Shown: positions 34,180 to 43,691, numbered from the stretch's first letter. The stretch: 64,000 nucleotides of DNA from Agromyces flavus (GCF_900104685.1 NZ_LT629755.1:2728001-2792000); one strand, 5' to 3'. The notes: generated by a model from the letters alone, not told the origin. Made by a program: numbers and translations.

Positions 34180-36006
34180 TCACCAGCCGCGGACGGCGCC
34201 CATGGTCGCATCCCGCGCGGCGGGATCGCTCACGCGCGCGATGGCATCGGCCGCCCGCACGAGCGAGAGGTGCGAGAGCGCCTGCGGCGTGTTGCCCATG
34301 TGCGCCCGGCGAGCCGGGTCGATCTCCTCGCTCAGCAGGCCGACGTCGTTGGCGAAACCCACGAGCCGGTCCATGAGGGCCGTCGCGTCGTCGAGCCGGC
34401 CGGAGGACGCGTACTGCTCGACGAGCCAGAACGAGCAGGCGAGGAACGGGTTCTCGTCGCCCGGCAGCCCATCGACGTCGGTCTCGGTGCGGTATCGCAG
34501 CAGCAATCCGTCGCGCAACAGCTCCCGCTCGATCGCCTCCACCGTGCCGAGCATGCGCGGATCGTCCGGCGCGATGAATCCGATCGGTGCAAGCAGCAGC
34601 AACGCGGCATCCGTGCCCCCGCCGCCGAAGTACTGCGTGAACGTGCCGCGATCGGCGTCGAACCCGTGCTGCAGGATGTCGTCGCGGATCTGGTCGCGCA
34701 CCTGCCGCCACATTTCGACGTTCCCGCGCAGGTCGAACTTCTCGACCGAGAGGATGCCGCACTGCAGCGCCGCCCAGACCATCGCCTTCGAGTGCGTGAA
34801 GTGCCGCTCCGGTCCGCGGATCTCCCAGATGCCGCGGTCGGGCCGGTGCCAGTTCCGGACCAGGAAGTCGAGCAGCTCCCGCTGCAGCGGCCACGAGAAC
34901 TCGGTCTCCTCGATCCCCGCGTTGCGGGCCGCGGCGAGCGCGAGCATGACCTCGCCGTACGCATCCCACTGCGCCTGCCGGTAGGCCGCGTTCCCGATGC
35001 GAACGGGAGCCGATCCCGCGTAGCCGGGCAGGTGGTCGAGCGTGGTCTCGGGCAGTCGGCGGCCGCCGTCGACGTCGTACATGATCTGCACGGCCGACGG
35101 ATCGCCCGCGATGGCGCGCAGCAGCCAGGCGCGCCACTTCTGCGCCTCCTCCCGATAGCCGTGGGCGAGCAGGACCTCGATGGTGTGCGCCGCGTCCCGC
35201 AGCCACACGTACCGGTAGTCCCAGTTGCGCGACCCTCCGAGCTCCTCGGGCAGGCTCGTCGTCGCCGCCGCGACGATGCCGCCGGTCTCGTCGTTGGTCA
35301 GGGCGCGGAGCACCAACAGCGAGCGCTCGACTTCCCGGTGGTACGGCTCGGCGCGACGGCGCCGCCCGGTCCAGTCCTGCCACCAGTCGATCGTCCAGTC
35401 GAGCTCGGAGTCCACGTCGATGCCCGACGGAGGGTCGAGGTGCGACGGGAACCGGGTGAGCTTGAGGTCGACGACGTCGCCCGGCTCGACCGTGAACTCG
35501 GTGACGTGCGAACCGTCCTCGGCGTGATGCGGCGCCCCCCGGAGGATGACCGCCTCGGGTCCGGCGACCGCGAGCACGGCGCGTCCCTCGGGCTCCTCGA
35601 TCTGGCGCACCCACGGGCGTTGGCTTCCGTAGTCGAATCGGAAGCGGATCGTGCCGCGGAAGCGCATCGTGCCGGTCACGCCGCGGACCCGACGGATCAG
35701 GTTGCGGCGGCCGTCGCGGAAGGGCATGAAGTCGAGCACCTCCACTTCCGCGCCATCCGGCGACCGCCACGTGGTTCGCAGCACGAGCGTGCCCTCGACG
35801 TACTCGCGCGTCGGCTCGGCGCTCGACTCGACCGGATGCAGCGACCAGTGGCCCGCCTCGGCGCCGCCGAGCAGGGCGCCGAACATCGATGGCGAGTCGT
35901 AGCGGGGCAGGCAGAGCCAGTCGATGTTCCCGTGTCGCGAGACGAGGGCGCCGGCGGCACCGTCGGCAACGAGTGCGTAGTCCTCGATCGGCGTCGGCTT
36001 CCCCAC
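34180..36006 (-). CDS. GH15-family glucoamylase/trehalase-like hydrolase (copy 1)
   Basis: This 608-residue protein has the GH15 six-hairpin domain. It includes NIDWLCLPRYDSPSMFGALLG at the N-terminus, SRNWDYRYVWLRDAA, the acid-region GIWEIRG and the C-terminal LLSEEIDPA, where the second catalytic glutamate is expected. In actinobacteria this group includes GH15 trehalases, so trehalose or an alpha-glucan is the likely substrate. The GTG at 36006 is chosen because TTGACA (36037-36042) and TCAGGT (36014-36019) on the minus strand make a 17-bp-spaced promoter ending 7 nt before it. Confidence 0.85.
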   Translation of the reverse strand: MGKPTPIEDYALVADGAAGALVSRHGNIDWLCLPRYDSPSMFGALLGGAEAGHWSLHPVESSAEPTREYVEGTLVLRTTWRSPDGAEVEVLDFMPFRDGRRNLIRRVRGVTGTMRFRGTIRFRFDYGSQRPWVRQIEEPEGRAVLAVAGPEAVILRGAPHHAEDGSHVTEFTVEPGDVVDLKLTRFPSHLDPPSGIDVDSELDWTIDWWQDWTGRRRRAEPYHREVERSLLVLRALTNDETGGIVAAATTSLPEELGGSRNWDYRYVWLRDAAHTIEVLLAHGYREEAQKWRAWLLRAIAGDPSAVQIMYDVDGGRRLPETTLDHLPGYAGSAPVRIGNAAYRQAQWDAYGEVMLALAAARNAGIEETEFSWPLQRELLDFLVRNWHRPDRGIWEIRGPERHFTHSKAMVWAALQCGILSVEKFDLRGNVEMWRQVRDQIRDDILQHGFDADRGTFTQYFGGGGTDAALLLLAPIGFIAPDDPRMLGTVEAIERELLRDGLLLRYRTETDVDGLPGDENPFLACSFWLVEQYASSGRLDDATALMDRLVGFANDVGLLSEEIDPARRAHMGNTPQALSHLSLVRAADAIARVSDPAARDATMGAVRGW

Positions 36007-36013
36007 GATTCCG

Positions 36014-36042
36014 ACCTGACCACCGCCGCGATCCCCTGTCAA
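36014..36042 (-). promoter_or_regulatory. Leaderless promoter of GH15 copy 1
   Basis: TTGACA (36037-36042, minus strand), 17-bp spacer, TCAGGT (36014-36019), then 7 nt to the GTG at 36006. This is the best -35/-10 pair in the window and sets the start codon. Confidence 0.65.
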
Positions 36043-36067
36043 GTCCATCGGCGCGGGTGCTCGGAGA

Positions 36068-37885
36068 TCACTCGCCGCGGACCTCGGGCAGCGTGTCCGC
36101 ACGCCCTTCGACAACGCGCCCGATCGCGTCGGCCGCACGCACGAGCGTGAGGTGCGAGAGCGCCTGCGGCGTGTTGCCCATCTGCCGCCGATGGATGGGG
36201 TCGTACTCCTCGCTCAGCATGCCGACGTCGTTGACGAACGACGTCAGGCGCTGCATCAAGGCCTTGGCGTCGGCGAGGCGACCGGATGCGGCGTACTGCT
36301 CGACCAGCCAGAACGAGCATGCGAGGAAGGGGTTCTCGTCGCCGGGCAGGCCGTCGACGTCGGTCTCGGTGCGGTACCGGAGCAGGAGCCCATCGCGCAG
36401 CAACTCGTCCTCGATCGCGCGCACCGTGCCCAGCATGCGGGGGTCGTCGGCCTCGATGAACCCGATGTGCGGAAGCTGGAGCAGCGCGGCATCCGTGCCT
36501 CGCCCGCCGTAGTACTGGGTGAACGTGCCGCGCTCGGCGTCGAAGCCGCGACGCAGGATGTCGTCGTGCACCTCGTCGCGCACGAGTCGCCACCGCTCGA
36601 GCGGGCCGTCCAGCCCGAACTCCTCGATCCCGCGGACGCCGCGGTCGAAGGCCGCCCAGATCATCGCCTTCGAGTGCGTGAAGTGCCGATCGGGTCCCCG
36701 GATCTCCCAGATCCCCCGATCGGGGCGCTGCCAGTTCGCGGCGAGGAACTCGAGCAGCGCGGTCTGGAGCGGCCACGAGAACTCGTCCTCGTGCACGCCG
36801 GCGATGCGCGCCGCATGCAGGGCCACCATGACCTCGCCATAGACGTCCCACTGCACCTGCGTGTATGCGGCATTGCCGATGCGGACGGGGGCCGAGCCGG
36901 CATACCCGGGCAGGTGGGCCAACTCGATCTCGGGGAGGAGGCGGGCGCCCTCCACGTCGTACATGATCTGGATGCGGGACGGGTCGCCGGCGATCGCCCG
37001 GAGCAGCCAACGCCGCCACTTCTCGGCCTCCTCGCGGTAGCCGTGGTCGAGCAGTACCTCGATCGTCAGGGCCGCATCGCGCAGCCACACGTACCGGTAG
37101 TCCCAATTGCGCGAGCCGCCGATCTCCTCGGGCAGGCTCGTCGTCGCCGCCGCGACCACGCCGCCCGTCTCATCATGCGTCAGTCCCCGCAGGATGAGGA
37201 GGGACCGCTGAACCTCGCGGTCGTACGGCGAGGGCGGCTTGCTCCGCGACGCCCAGTCCTGCCACCAGTCGATCGTCCACTCAAGGATTCCGGGCAGGTC
37301 GATCGGGACCGGCGGCTCGACGTGCGAGGCGTAGCGCGTGAGGCCGACATGCATGGCCTCACCCGCGGAGACGGTGAAGCGCGCGACGTGCGCCCCGTCC
37401 TCGGCGTGGTGCGGGACCCCGCGGATGACGACGGCGTCGGGACCGGCGATCGCCAGGATGGCCTCGCCGCCGTCCTCCGGCACCCGGCGAACCCACGGCC
37501 GCAGGTCGCCGTAGTCGAACCGGAGCCGGATCACGTCCTCGAACTCCATGGACCCCGAGATGCCGCGGACCACGCGGGCGAGGTTGCTGCGGCCGTCTCG
37601 GAACGGCATGAAGTCGACGACCTCCGCCTCCGCGTCCGCCGTGCGCCAGGTGGTGCGCAGCACGAACGTGCCGGGGACGTACTCGCGCTCGGCACGGGCA
37701 TCGTCCGCCGTCGGACGCAGGGACCAGTGTCCGGCCTCGGGACCGCCGAGGAGCGCCGCGAACACCGACGGCGAGTCGAAGCGCGGGAGGCAGAGCCAGT
37801 CGATGCTCCCGTCTCGGGAGACGAGCGCCCCGGAGGCGCCGTCCGCGATGAGCGCATAGTCCTCGATCGGCGTGGGCTCGATCAT
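36068..37885 (-). CDS. GH15-family glucoamylase/trehalase-like hydrolase (copy 2)
   Basis: This 605-residue protein is a close paralogue of copy 1, colinear throughout: IEPTPIEDYALIADGASGALVSRDGSIDWLCLPRFD, SRNWDYRYVWLRDAA, GIWEIRG and LLSEEYDP. The clean tandem arrangement points to duplication. It probably hydrolyses trehalose or an alpha-glucan. CATCGT (37892-37897) ends 6 nt before the ATG at 37885, with TTGACA (37916-37921) 18 bp further upstream, both on the minus strand, so it is leaderless. It is divergent from the zwf-like gene. Confidence 0.85.
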   Translation of the reverse strand: MIEPTPIEDYALIADGASGALVSRDGSIDWLCLPRFDSPSVFAALLGGPEAGHWSLRPTADDARAEREYVPGTFVLRTTWRTADAEAEVVDFMPFRDGRSNLARVVRGISGSMEFEDVIRLRFDYGDLRPWVRRVPEDGGEAILAIAGPDAVVIRGVPHHAEDGAHVARFTVSAGEAMHVGLTRYASHVEPPVPIDLPGILEWTIDWWQDWASRSKPPSPYDREVQRSLLILRGLTHDETGGVVAAATTSLPEEIGGSRNWDYRYVWLRDAALTIEVLLDHGYREEAEKWRRWLLRAIAGDPSRIQIMYDVEGARLLPEIELAHLPGYAGSAPVRIGNAAYTQVQWDVYGEVMVALHAARIAGVHEDEFSWPLQTALLEFLAANWQRPDRGIWEIRGPDRHFTHSKAMIWAAFDRGVRGIEEFGLDGPLERWRLVRDEVHDDILRRGFDAERGTFTQYYGGRGTDAALLQLPHIGFIEADDPRMLGTVRAIEDELLRDGLLLRYRTETDVDGLPGDENPFLACSFWLVEQYAASGRLADAKALMQRLTSFVNDVGMLSEEYDPIHRRQMGNTPQALSHLTLVRAADAIGRVVEGRADTLPEVRGE

Positions 37886-37891
37886 GCTGCG

Positions 37892-37966
37892 ACGATGGCC
37901 ACTGGAAGCGGACGGTGTCAACCCCGTGCCCGATCGCAGCGCCCTGTGCGTCATCGGGCCTAGCGT
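37892..37966. promoter_or_regulatory. Divergent promoters, GH15 copy 2 / zwf-like gene
   Basis: On the minus strand TTGACA (37916-37921) and CATCGT (37892-37897) drive GH15 copy 2. On the plus strand TAGCGT (37961-37966) is the -10 of the zwf-like gene. The GTCAACCCC word at 37917-37925 coincides with the minus-strand -35, and is 35 bp, not 23-25 bp, from TAGCGT. Confidence 0.5.
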
Positions 37967-38012
37967 GGGGTGCACGCGCATGCGCGCGGCCCGGCGGGTG
38001 GAGGGAGACCTC

Positions 38013-39362
38013 ATGACGGCGACGGCGACGCTGCTCATCCTGGGCGCCGACGGTGATCTCACCAAGCGACTCCTGCTGCCGGGGCTCGGCACGCTGCTCG
38101 CGGCGCACGACCTCGACCTCGAGGTGATCGGGTCGGGGCTGCAGGACCGCACCGATGCCCAGTGGCGCGAGCTCGTCTCCGAGGCGTTCGGCGAGGTGCC
38201 GGCACCGCGGCGGGCGCGGCTGGTCGACACCGCTCGATACGTGCGAGCGGATGCGACCGACGCCGACGACCTCTCGCACCTGATCGCCGAGTGCGCGGCG
38301 GTGCCCGTGATCTACTTCGCGCTGCCGCCGTCCGTCACAGCACGCGTGTGCGCCGAACTGGAGCGGATCCCCACGCCCGACGGGATGCGACTCGCGCTCG
38401 AGAAGCCGTTCGGCACCGACCTCGAGAGCGCCCGGCGGCTGAACGAGCTGCTCACGCGGATCGTTCCCGAGCGTCAGATCTACCGCATCGACCACTTCCT
38501 GGGCAGGGCCACCGTGCTGAACATCCTCGGGACGCGGTTCGCCAATCGCCTGATCGAGCCGATCTGGAACCGGGACGTGATCGAGCGCGTCGAGATCGTC
38601 TACGACGAGACGCTCGCCCTCGAGGGCCGAGCCGGCTACTACGACCACGCGGGAGCGCTCGTCGACATGATCCAGAGCCACCTGCTCGCGGTCCTGGCGC
38701 TCATCGCCATGGAGCCCGTCGACCGGGTCGACGAGGTCGTGCTGCGCGACGCGATCGCGACGGTGCTGCGCGCGACGGCCGTCTGGGAGGACGACCCCGT
38801 GGCGTCGAGCCGTCGCGCCCGATACAGCGCGGGCGAGATCGACGGGCGCGCCCTGCCCGCGTACGCCGACGAGGAAGGCGTCGACCCCGACCTCGGGACC
38901 GAGACGCTGGCTCAGGTCGTCGTCGGAGTCGACACCGACCGGTGGCGCGGCGTGCCGTTCCTCCTGCGCTCGGGCAAGGCGCTCGGGCGGGGGCGCAAGA
39001 TCGCACGGGCCGTGGTCCGCGCCGCGGCGCCCATCGAAGGGCTCGAAGGGCGACCGCACTCGGACTGGATCGAACTCGACCTGCGCTCGGGCGAGGTGCA
39101 GATCGGCCTGACGATGAACGGTGGCGGCGACCCCTTCGCGCTCGAGCAGACGACGCTCATCGCGCAGCAGGTCCCCGGCGCACTCCTGCCCTACGGCGAG
39201 GTCTTGAAGGGCATCCTCGGCGACGATCCGACGCTCTCCGTCCGCGGCGACGTGGCCGAGGAGTGCTGGCGCATCATCGAGCCGGTGCTCGCCGCCTGGC
39301 GCGAGGGGCGGGTTCCGCTCGACGAGTATCCCGCCGGATCCGACGGACCCGCGGACTGGTAG
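38013..39362 (+). CDS. Atypical glucose-6-phosphate dehydrogenase-like protein
   Basis: This 449-residue protein is a divergent G6PDH homologue. The N-terminal nucleotide motif is ILGADGDLTKRLLLPGLGTL, the substrate loop is LEKPFGTDLESARR, and the active-site segment is YRIDHFLGRATVLNIL. In canonical enzymes the last reads IDHYLGKE, so Tyr is Phe and the G6P-binding Lys is Arg here. The ATG at 38013 is preceded by GGAGGGAGAC. It might act on a different sugar phosphate or be a weak or regulatory homologue. It is divergent from a GH15 gene. Confidence 0.8.
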   Translation: MTATATLLILGADGDLTKRLLLPGLGTLLAAHDLDLEVIGSGLQDRTDAQWRELVSEAFGEVPAPRRARLVDTARYVRADATDADDLSHLIAECAAVPVIYFALPPSVTARVCAELERIPTPDGMRLALEKPFGTDLESARRLNELLTRIVPERQIYRIDHFLGRATVLNILGTRFANRLIEPIWNRDVIERVEIVYDETLALEGRAGYYDHAGALVDMIQSHLLAVLALIAMEPVDRVDEVVLRDAIATVLRATAVWEDDPVASSRRARYSAGEIDGRALPAYADEEGVDPDLGTETLAQVVVGVDTDRWRGVPFLLRSGKALGRGRKIARAVVRAAAPIEGLEGRPHSDWIELDLRSGEVQIGLTMNGGGDPFALEQTTLIAQQVPGALLPYGEVLKGILGDDPTLSVRGDVAEECWRIIEPVLAAWREGRVPLDEYPAGSDGPADW

Positions 39363-39413
39363 GCGGGCCGCAAGGGGTACCGCTCGCGGCATCCGCGGGT
39401 GTGTACTGGGGGC

Positions 39414-40370
39414 ATGCGAGCCGTCTGGAAGGGGGCGGTCACATTCGGCCTGGTCAATGTGCCCGTCAAGTTGTACAGCGCCACGGAAGACCACGACGTG
39501 TCACTGCACCAGGTGCACGACAAGGACGGCGGGCGCATCAGGTACCAGCGCGTGTGCGAGATCGACGGCGAGGTCGTGCCGTACCAGCACATCGACAAGG
39601 CGTACGACGACGGCGAGCGCACGGTCATCATCACCGATCAGGACCTCAAGGCGCTGCCGGCCGAGCGCAGCCGTGAGATCGAGGTCGTCGAGTTCGTGCC
39701 GACCGAGCAGGTCGACCCCATCCGCTTCGACAAGAGCTACTATCTCGAACCCGACTCCGCCTCGAACAAGGCGTACGTGCTGCTGCGCGAGGCGCTCGAG
39801 TCGACCGAGCGCACCGCGATCGTGCGGATGGCGCTGCGACAGAAGACGCGACTCGCCGCGCTGCGCGTGTTCGGCGACGTGCTCATGGTGCAGACGCTGC
39901 TCTGGAACGACGAGGTCCGCGAGGCGAAGTTCCCGTCGCTCGACGAGAAGGCCCGGATCAGCGACAAGGAGCTCGAGCTCTCCAAGCAGCTCATCGAGAG
40001 CCTCTCGGGCGACTTCGATCCCGAGCAGTTCGTCGACGAGTACCAGCAGGAGCTCCGGACGCTCATCAAGGCCAAGCTCGAGCAGGGTGACGCGATCGAC
40101 ACCGCCGCCACGTTCGGGGAGCAGCCCGAGAAGGAGGAGGGCGGCGAGGTCATCGACCTCATGGAGGCGCTGCGGCAGTCGATCGCGGCCAAGCGGGGCG
40201 GCTCCGATGAGAAGCCCGCGAAGGCCTCGAAGTCGACCGCGAAGTCGGGTTCGGGGGCGGCCGCCAAGCCGGCGGCGAAGTCGACGGCGAAGTCGCCCGC
40301 GAAGAAGACGGCATCCGACGGCGCCGCCAAGCCGGCCGCGCGACGGAAGACCACGAAGAAGGCGGGCTGA
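39414..40370 (+). CDS. ku: NHEJ DNA-end-binding protein Ku
   Basis: This 318-residue homodimeric ring protein binds broken DNA ends and recruits LigD. It has the bacterial Ku core (MRAVWKGAVTFGLVNVPVKLYSATEDHD, about residues 1-255) and a long Lys/Ala/Ser-rich C-terminal tail (about 60 residues, ending RRKTTKKAG), of the kind that modulates DNA binding and threading. TGTACT (39402-39407) ends 6 nt before the ATG at 39414. It is in the same island as ligD but on the other strand. Confidence 0.95.
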   Translation: MRAVWKGAVTFGLVNVPVKLYSATEDHDVSLHQVHDKDGGRIRYQRVCEIDGEVVPYQHIDKAYDDGERTVIITDQDLKALPAERSREIEVVEFVPTEQVDPIRFDKSYYLEPDSASNKAYVLLREALESTERTAIVRMALRQKTRLAALRVFGDVLMVQTLLWNDEVREAKFPSLDEKARISDKELELSKQLIESLSGDFDPEQFVDEYQQELRTLIKAKLEQGDAIDTAATFGEQPEKEEGGEVIDLMEALRQSIAAKRGGSDEKPAKASKSTAKSGSGAAAKPAAKSTAKSPAKKTASDGAAKPAARRKTTKKAG

Positions 40371-40376
40371 CCGCGC

Positions 40377-40414
40377 GTCAACCCCTGTGCGCGGGCCGAG
40401 CGCCGCCGTACCGT
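40377..40414 (+). promoter_or_regulatory. Promoter with GTCAACCCC box, acidic 105-aa protein
   Basis: GTCAACCCC (40377-40385), 23 bp, then -10 TACCGT (40409-40414), 6 nt before the ATG at 40421. Confidence 0.6.
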
Positions 40415-40420
40415 GACGGC

Positions 40421-40738
40421 ATGAGCGACAACGACGACATCCTCTCGCGCTTCGCCGCGGGCGAGGGTGAGCACCTCCCGCCTGCTCCGGAGCGCGTCGA
40501 CACCTCCGGGTCGAGCGACGACGTCCCCGGCGCGAACACCAACCCCGACGACGATCGCACGAGTCCGGCCAGCGAGGCCGAGACGGCGGCCAAGCAGGCC
40601 GACCCCGTGCCCGAGCAGGTCGTGGACGACGTGGATGCCCGCGACATCCGTGCCGTGCCGGGAACCGGCGGCCCCGACGACGCGGGCGACGTCGACGTCG
40701 ACCCCGACGAGCTGAACCTGCCCGGTCACCCGAGCTGA
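40421..40738 (+). CDS. Small acidic disordered protein (105 aa)
   Basis: This 105-residue protein is very rich in Asp, Glu, Pro and Ser (MSDNDDILSRFAAGEGEHLP, DVDARDIRAVPGTGGPDDAG, ending DELNLPGHPS), so it is expected to be largely unstructured. I recognise no family. It lies directly after ku and has its own leaderless promoter with the GTCAACCCC box, which suggests a stress role. Confidence 0.75.
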   Translation: MSDNDDILSRFAAGEGEHLPPAPERVDTSGSSDDVPGANTNPDDDRTSPASEAETAAKQADPVPEQVVDDVDARDIRAVPGTGGPDDAGDVDVDPDELNLPGHPS

Positions 40739-40761
40739 GGCGCAGCCGCGCAGGCCGGGAC

Positions 40762-41880
40762 TCAGCCGGCGAGGCCGGCCGCGATCTCCTCGGCGACGTC
40801 GACGGCCCACGCCTCCTCGGGCGCAGTCACTTGGATCCAGTCGGGACCGACGAGGAGGTCGACCCCGCACGTGCCGTACGCTGCATCGCACCGAAGGAGT
40901 GCGCGGTCGGCACCGGGGACCGAGATCTCGGATGCCGCCGGGACGAGCGCACCGGCGTCCTGGATGCGCTCGAACGCCCACAGTCCGCCGCGCACCCAAT
41001 CGGCCGCCACCACGATCTCCTCGACGTCGGTGGGCATCCACCGGCAGCCCAGGTCGCCCGCGATGGCCCGGGCCTCGGCCCATTCGCTCCATCCGCCGCC
41101 GGTCGTGACCGCGACCAGTCCTGCCGTGCCGGTGATCGACTCCACGGTCGCGAGCGGAACCAGTGCGTCGCAGTCCGCCGGAATCGATGACTCGATCGCC
41201 GGCGCCGGTGCGGGCGGGCCCGCCGCGTCCACGGCCGCGAGGGCCGCGTCCGCGAACGCCGTCGCGCCGGCCGGGAGGATCGTGCCCGGGCCGGCCGAGC
41301 CGAAGATCTCGATCCAGGCGCCCGATGCGCCGACGCGCCGGATCGTGCAGAAGTCGGGCCCGCAGGACGTCGCGTCGGCCGGCAGGCCGGCGCTCGCGGC
41401 GCGCGAAGACCACCCGGTGTCCTGCTCGGGCACCACGGTCACGAGCACGCCCGCATACGCCGGATTGCCGCCGTACTGGCTGTTGTACGGCTCGCCGTTG
41501 CTCCATTCGCACGCCAGGCCGCCGATGCTGAGGATCGAGGTCATGCGCGGCACCGCGATGCCCGCCGACGCGGCGGTGACCAGCGGGTCGACCGGCTCGA
41601 GCGGCACGTCGAACATGTCCGAGACCGCCTGGGTCGGTACGAGTTCATCGCACGACAAGTCGTACCGGGACGCGGGCTGCGCACCCGGCCGGGAATCCGG
41701 CTCGGCCGTCGGCGTGCTCGTCTCAGGCGGCGGCGCGGGGTCCGTGGACGGTGCTGGCGCGGCCGGACTGGCACACCCGCTCGTGATGAGCGCGGCGAGC
41801 GCGAGGATCCCGGCGGCGAGCACGGGCTGCGGGCGGCGGATCGTGGCGCGGGCGCGTCGCCCGGCGTTCGGGGTCTCCAT
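40762..41880 (-). CDS. Lipoprotein with two related Cys-containing domains
   Basis: This 372-residue exported lipoprotein has a signal peptide with lipobox LITSGC (Cys about residue 36), a Pro/Thr linker, and two similar domains: one around CDELVPTQAVSDMFDVPLEPV..LACEWSNGE, one around CDALVPLATVESITG..LGCRWMPTD. The pattern resembles DUF3558-like lipoproteins, but the match is not firm. TAGCCT (41887-41892, minus strand) ends 6 nt before the ATG. Function is unknown. Confidence 0.78.
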   Translation of the reverse strand: METPNAGRRARATIRRPQPVLAAGILALAALITSGCASPAAPAPSTDPAPPPETSTPTAEPDSRPGAQPASRYDLSCDELVPTQAVSDMFDVPLEPVDPLVTAASAGIAVPRMTSILSIGGLACEWSNGEPYNSQYGGNPAYAGVLVTVVPEQDTGWSSRAASAGLPADATSCGPDFCTIRRVGASGAWIEIFGSAGPGTILPAGATAFADAALAAVDAAGPPAPAPAIESSIPADCDALVPLATVESITGTAGLVAVTTGGGWSEWAEARAIAGDLGCRWMPTDVEEIVVAADWVRGGLWAFERIQDAGALVPAASEISVPGADRALLRCDAAYGTCGVDLLVGPDWIQVTAPEEAWAVDVAEEIAAGLAG

Positions 41881-41915
41881 GGCCGGAGGCTAGTGAACCA
41901 CTGCCGCGCGCGTCC

Positions 41916-43691
41916 TCAGTGGTCGCCCCGAGATCGCGCGACCGCGACGACCGCGGCGGACTCGCCGGGCAGCACGAGCATGCCGTCGGCCGCCACGACG
42001 TCGGCGATGGCCGGACCCGTGCTGAGGAGCACCTCGGCGGGGCCGTCGAAGCCGACCTCCCAGGGCATGAGACCGAGGTTCGCGAGCACGACCACGCGCT
42101 CGGCGGCGTCGGGTGCGCCGCGCTCCATGCGGAACCGCCTGGTCGCGTCATCCGCCCAGGCGCTGGTGTGCGCGAACGCGGGATCGGTGAGCTCGGGCCG
42201 GGCGCGGCGGAGGGCGAGCAGGCGACGGTGGAGGTCGAGCAGCCGCGCGTGCGCGCCATCCGGATCATCGGGTTCGGACCAGTCGAGCTTGGAGCGCTCG
42301 AAGGTCGACGGGTCCTGCGGGTCGGGCACGACGGACTCGTCCCATCCCATGCGCGCGAACTCGGCCATGCGGCCCTCGGCGGTCGCGCGGCCGAGCTCCG
42401 GTTCCGGATGCGACGTGAAGAACTGCCAGGGTGTCGAGGCGCCCCATTCCTCGCCCATGAACAGCATGGGCGTGAACGGGCTCGTCAGGTTCAGCACGGC
42501 CGCGACCGCGAGGCGGCGCTCTCCCAGCGCCGGCGAGAGCCGGTCGCCCGCCGCGCGGTTCCCCACTTGATCGTGGTCCTGCGTGAACGTCACGAGCCGC
42601 CACGTCGGAACGTCGGGATCGATCGGCCGGCCGTGATCGCGGCCCCGGAACGACGAGAACGTGCCGTCGTGGAAGAACCCGCCCGAGGTCGTCTTGACGA
42701 GCGCGTCGAGCGGTGCGAAGTCGGCGTAGTAGCCCGCGATCTCGCCCGTGAGGGCCACGTGCATCGCATGGTGGTGGTCGTCGCTCCACTGCGCGGTGAG
42801 GCCGTAACCCCCGGCCTCGCGGGGCATGATCAGGGTGGGGTCGTTGAGATCGGACTCGGCGATGAGCGACACGGGCCTGCCGAGGTGCGCCGAGAGCGCA
42901 TCGGCATGCTCGGCGAGCTCGCGCAGGATGTGCCGCTCGGATGTGTCGCGCAGCGCGTGCACCGCGTCGAGCCGCAGCCCGTCGACGTGGAAGTCGCGGA
43001 GCCACATCATCGCGTTGTCGACGATGAACCGTCGCACCTCGGGCTCGTCGAGGTTCAGGGATTCACCCCACGTGTTGCGCTCGGCCGCGCGCAGGTACGG
43101 CCCGAACCGGGGCAGATAGTTGCCGCTCGGCCCGAGGTGGTTGTACACCACGTCCTGGATCACCGCGAGGCCGCGCGAATGGCAGGCATCGACGAACCGC
43201 TGGTACGCGGCGGGCCCGCCGTACGCCTCATGCACCGCGTACCAGAGCACGCCGTCGTAGCCCCAGTTGTGCGTGCCGTTGAACGCGTTGACCGGCAGCA
43301 GCTCGACGAAGTCGATGCCGAGCTCGACGAGGTGGTCGAGGCGGTCGATCGCCGAATCGAGCGTGCCCTCGGGCGTGTACGTGCCGACGTGCAGCTCGGA
43401 GATCACGCCGCCCGCGAGCTGGCGGCCCGTCCACGCGGCATCCGCCCACTCGTGCGCGCCGAGGTCGAATACGGCGCTCGCCTCGTGCACGCCGTTCGGC
43501 TGCCGCCGTGAGCGAGGATCGGGCAGCGCGCGATCGTCGTCGTCGAGCACGAAGCCGTACTCGTCGCCCGGGGCGAGCTCGACATCGGCGTGCCACCAGC
43601 CCCCGTCGCCGCGTTCCATGGAGAGGTCGGCTTGTGCCTCGCGGCGGAGGCCGACGCGAGCCGGGATCGGCGCCCAGACCTCGACGCTCAT
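41916..43691 (-). CDS. treZ: Maltooligosyltrehalose trehalohydrolase
   Basis: This 591-residue GH13 enzyme releases trehalose from maltooligosyl-trehalose. It starts [19 protein letters not shown] and has the GH13 motifs: [14 protein letters not shown], nucleophile region [10 protein letters not shown], the [11 protein letters not shown] acid region and [16 protein letters not shown]. The ATG overlaps the treY stop by 4 nt. It is the last gene of the glgX-treY-treZ operon. Confidence 0.95.
   Translation of the reverse strand: MSVEVWAPIPARVGLRREAQADLSMERGDGGWWHADVELAPGDEYGFVLDDDDRALPDPRSRRQPNGVHEASAVFDLGAHEWADAAWTGRQLAGGVISELHVGTYTPEGTLDSAIDRLDHLVELGIDFVELLPVNAFNGTHNWGYDGVLWYAVHEAYGGPAAYQRFVDACHSRGLAVIQDVVYNHLGPSGNYLPRFGPYLRAAERNTWGESLNLDEPEVRRFIVDNAMMWLRDFHVDGLRLDAVHALRDTSERHILRELAEHADALSAHLGRPVSLIAESDLNDPTLIMPREAGGYGLTAQWSDDHHHAMHVALTGEIAGYYADFAPLDALVKTTSGGFFHDGTFSSFRGRDHGRPIDPDVPTWRLVTFTQDHDQVGNRAAGDRLSPALGERRLAVAAVLNLTSPFTPMLFMGEEWGASTPWQFFTSHPEPELGRATAEGRMAEFARMGWDESVVPDPQDPSTFERSKLDWSEPDDPDGAHARLLDLHRRLLALRRARPELTDPAFAHTSAWADDATRRFRMERGAPDAAERVVVLANLGLMPWEVGFDGPAEVLLSTGPAIADVVAADGMLVLPGESAAVVAVARSRGDH

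Noticed and set aside
37917..37925. GTCAACCCC word near the zwf-like gene counted as a full box
   Set aside because: Its spacing to the -10 is 35 bp, not 23-25, and it coincides with the TTGACA -35 of the divergent GH15 gene, which explains it.
37359..39494. Minus-strand frame of 711 codons across GH15 copy 2 and the zwf-like gene
   Set aside because: Antisense frame to the zwf-like gene; no domain, low-complexity sequence.
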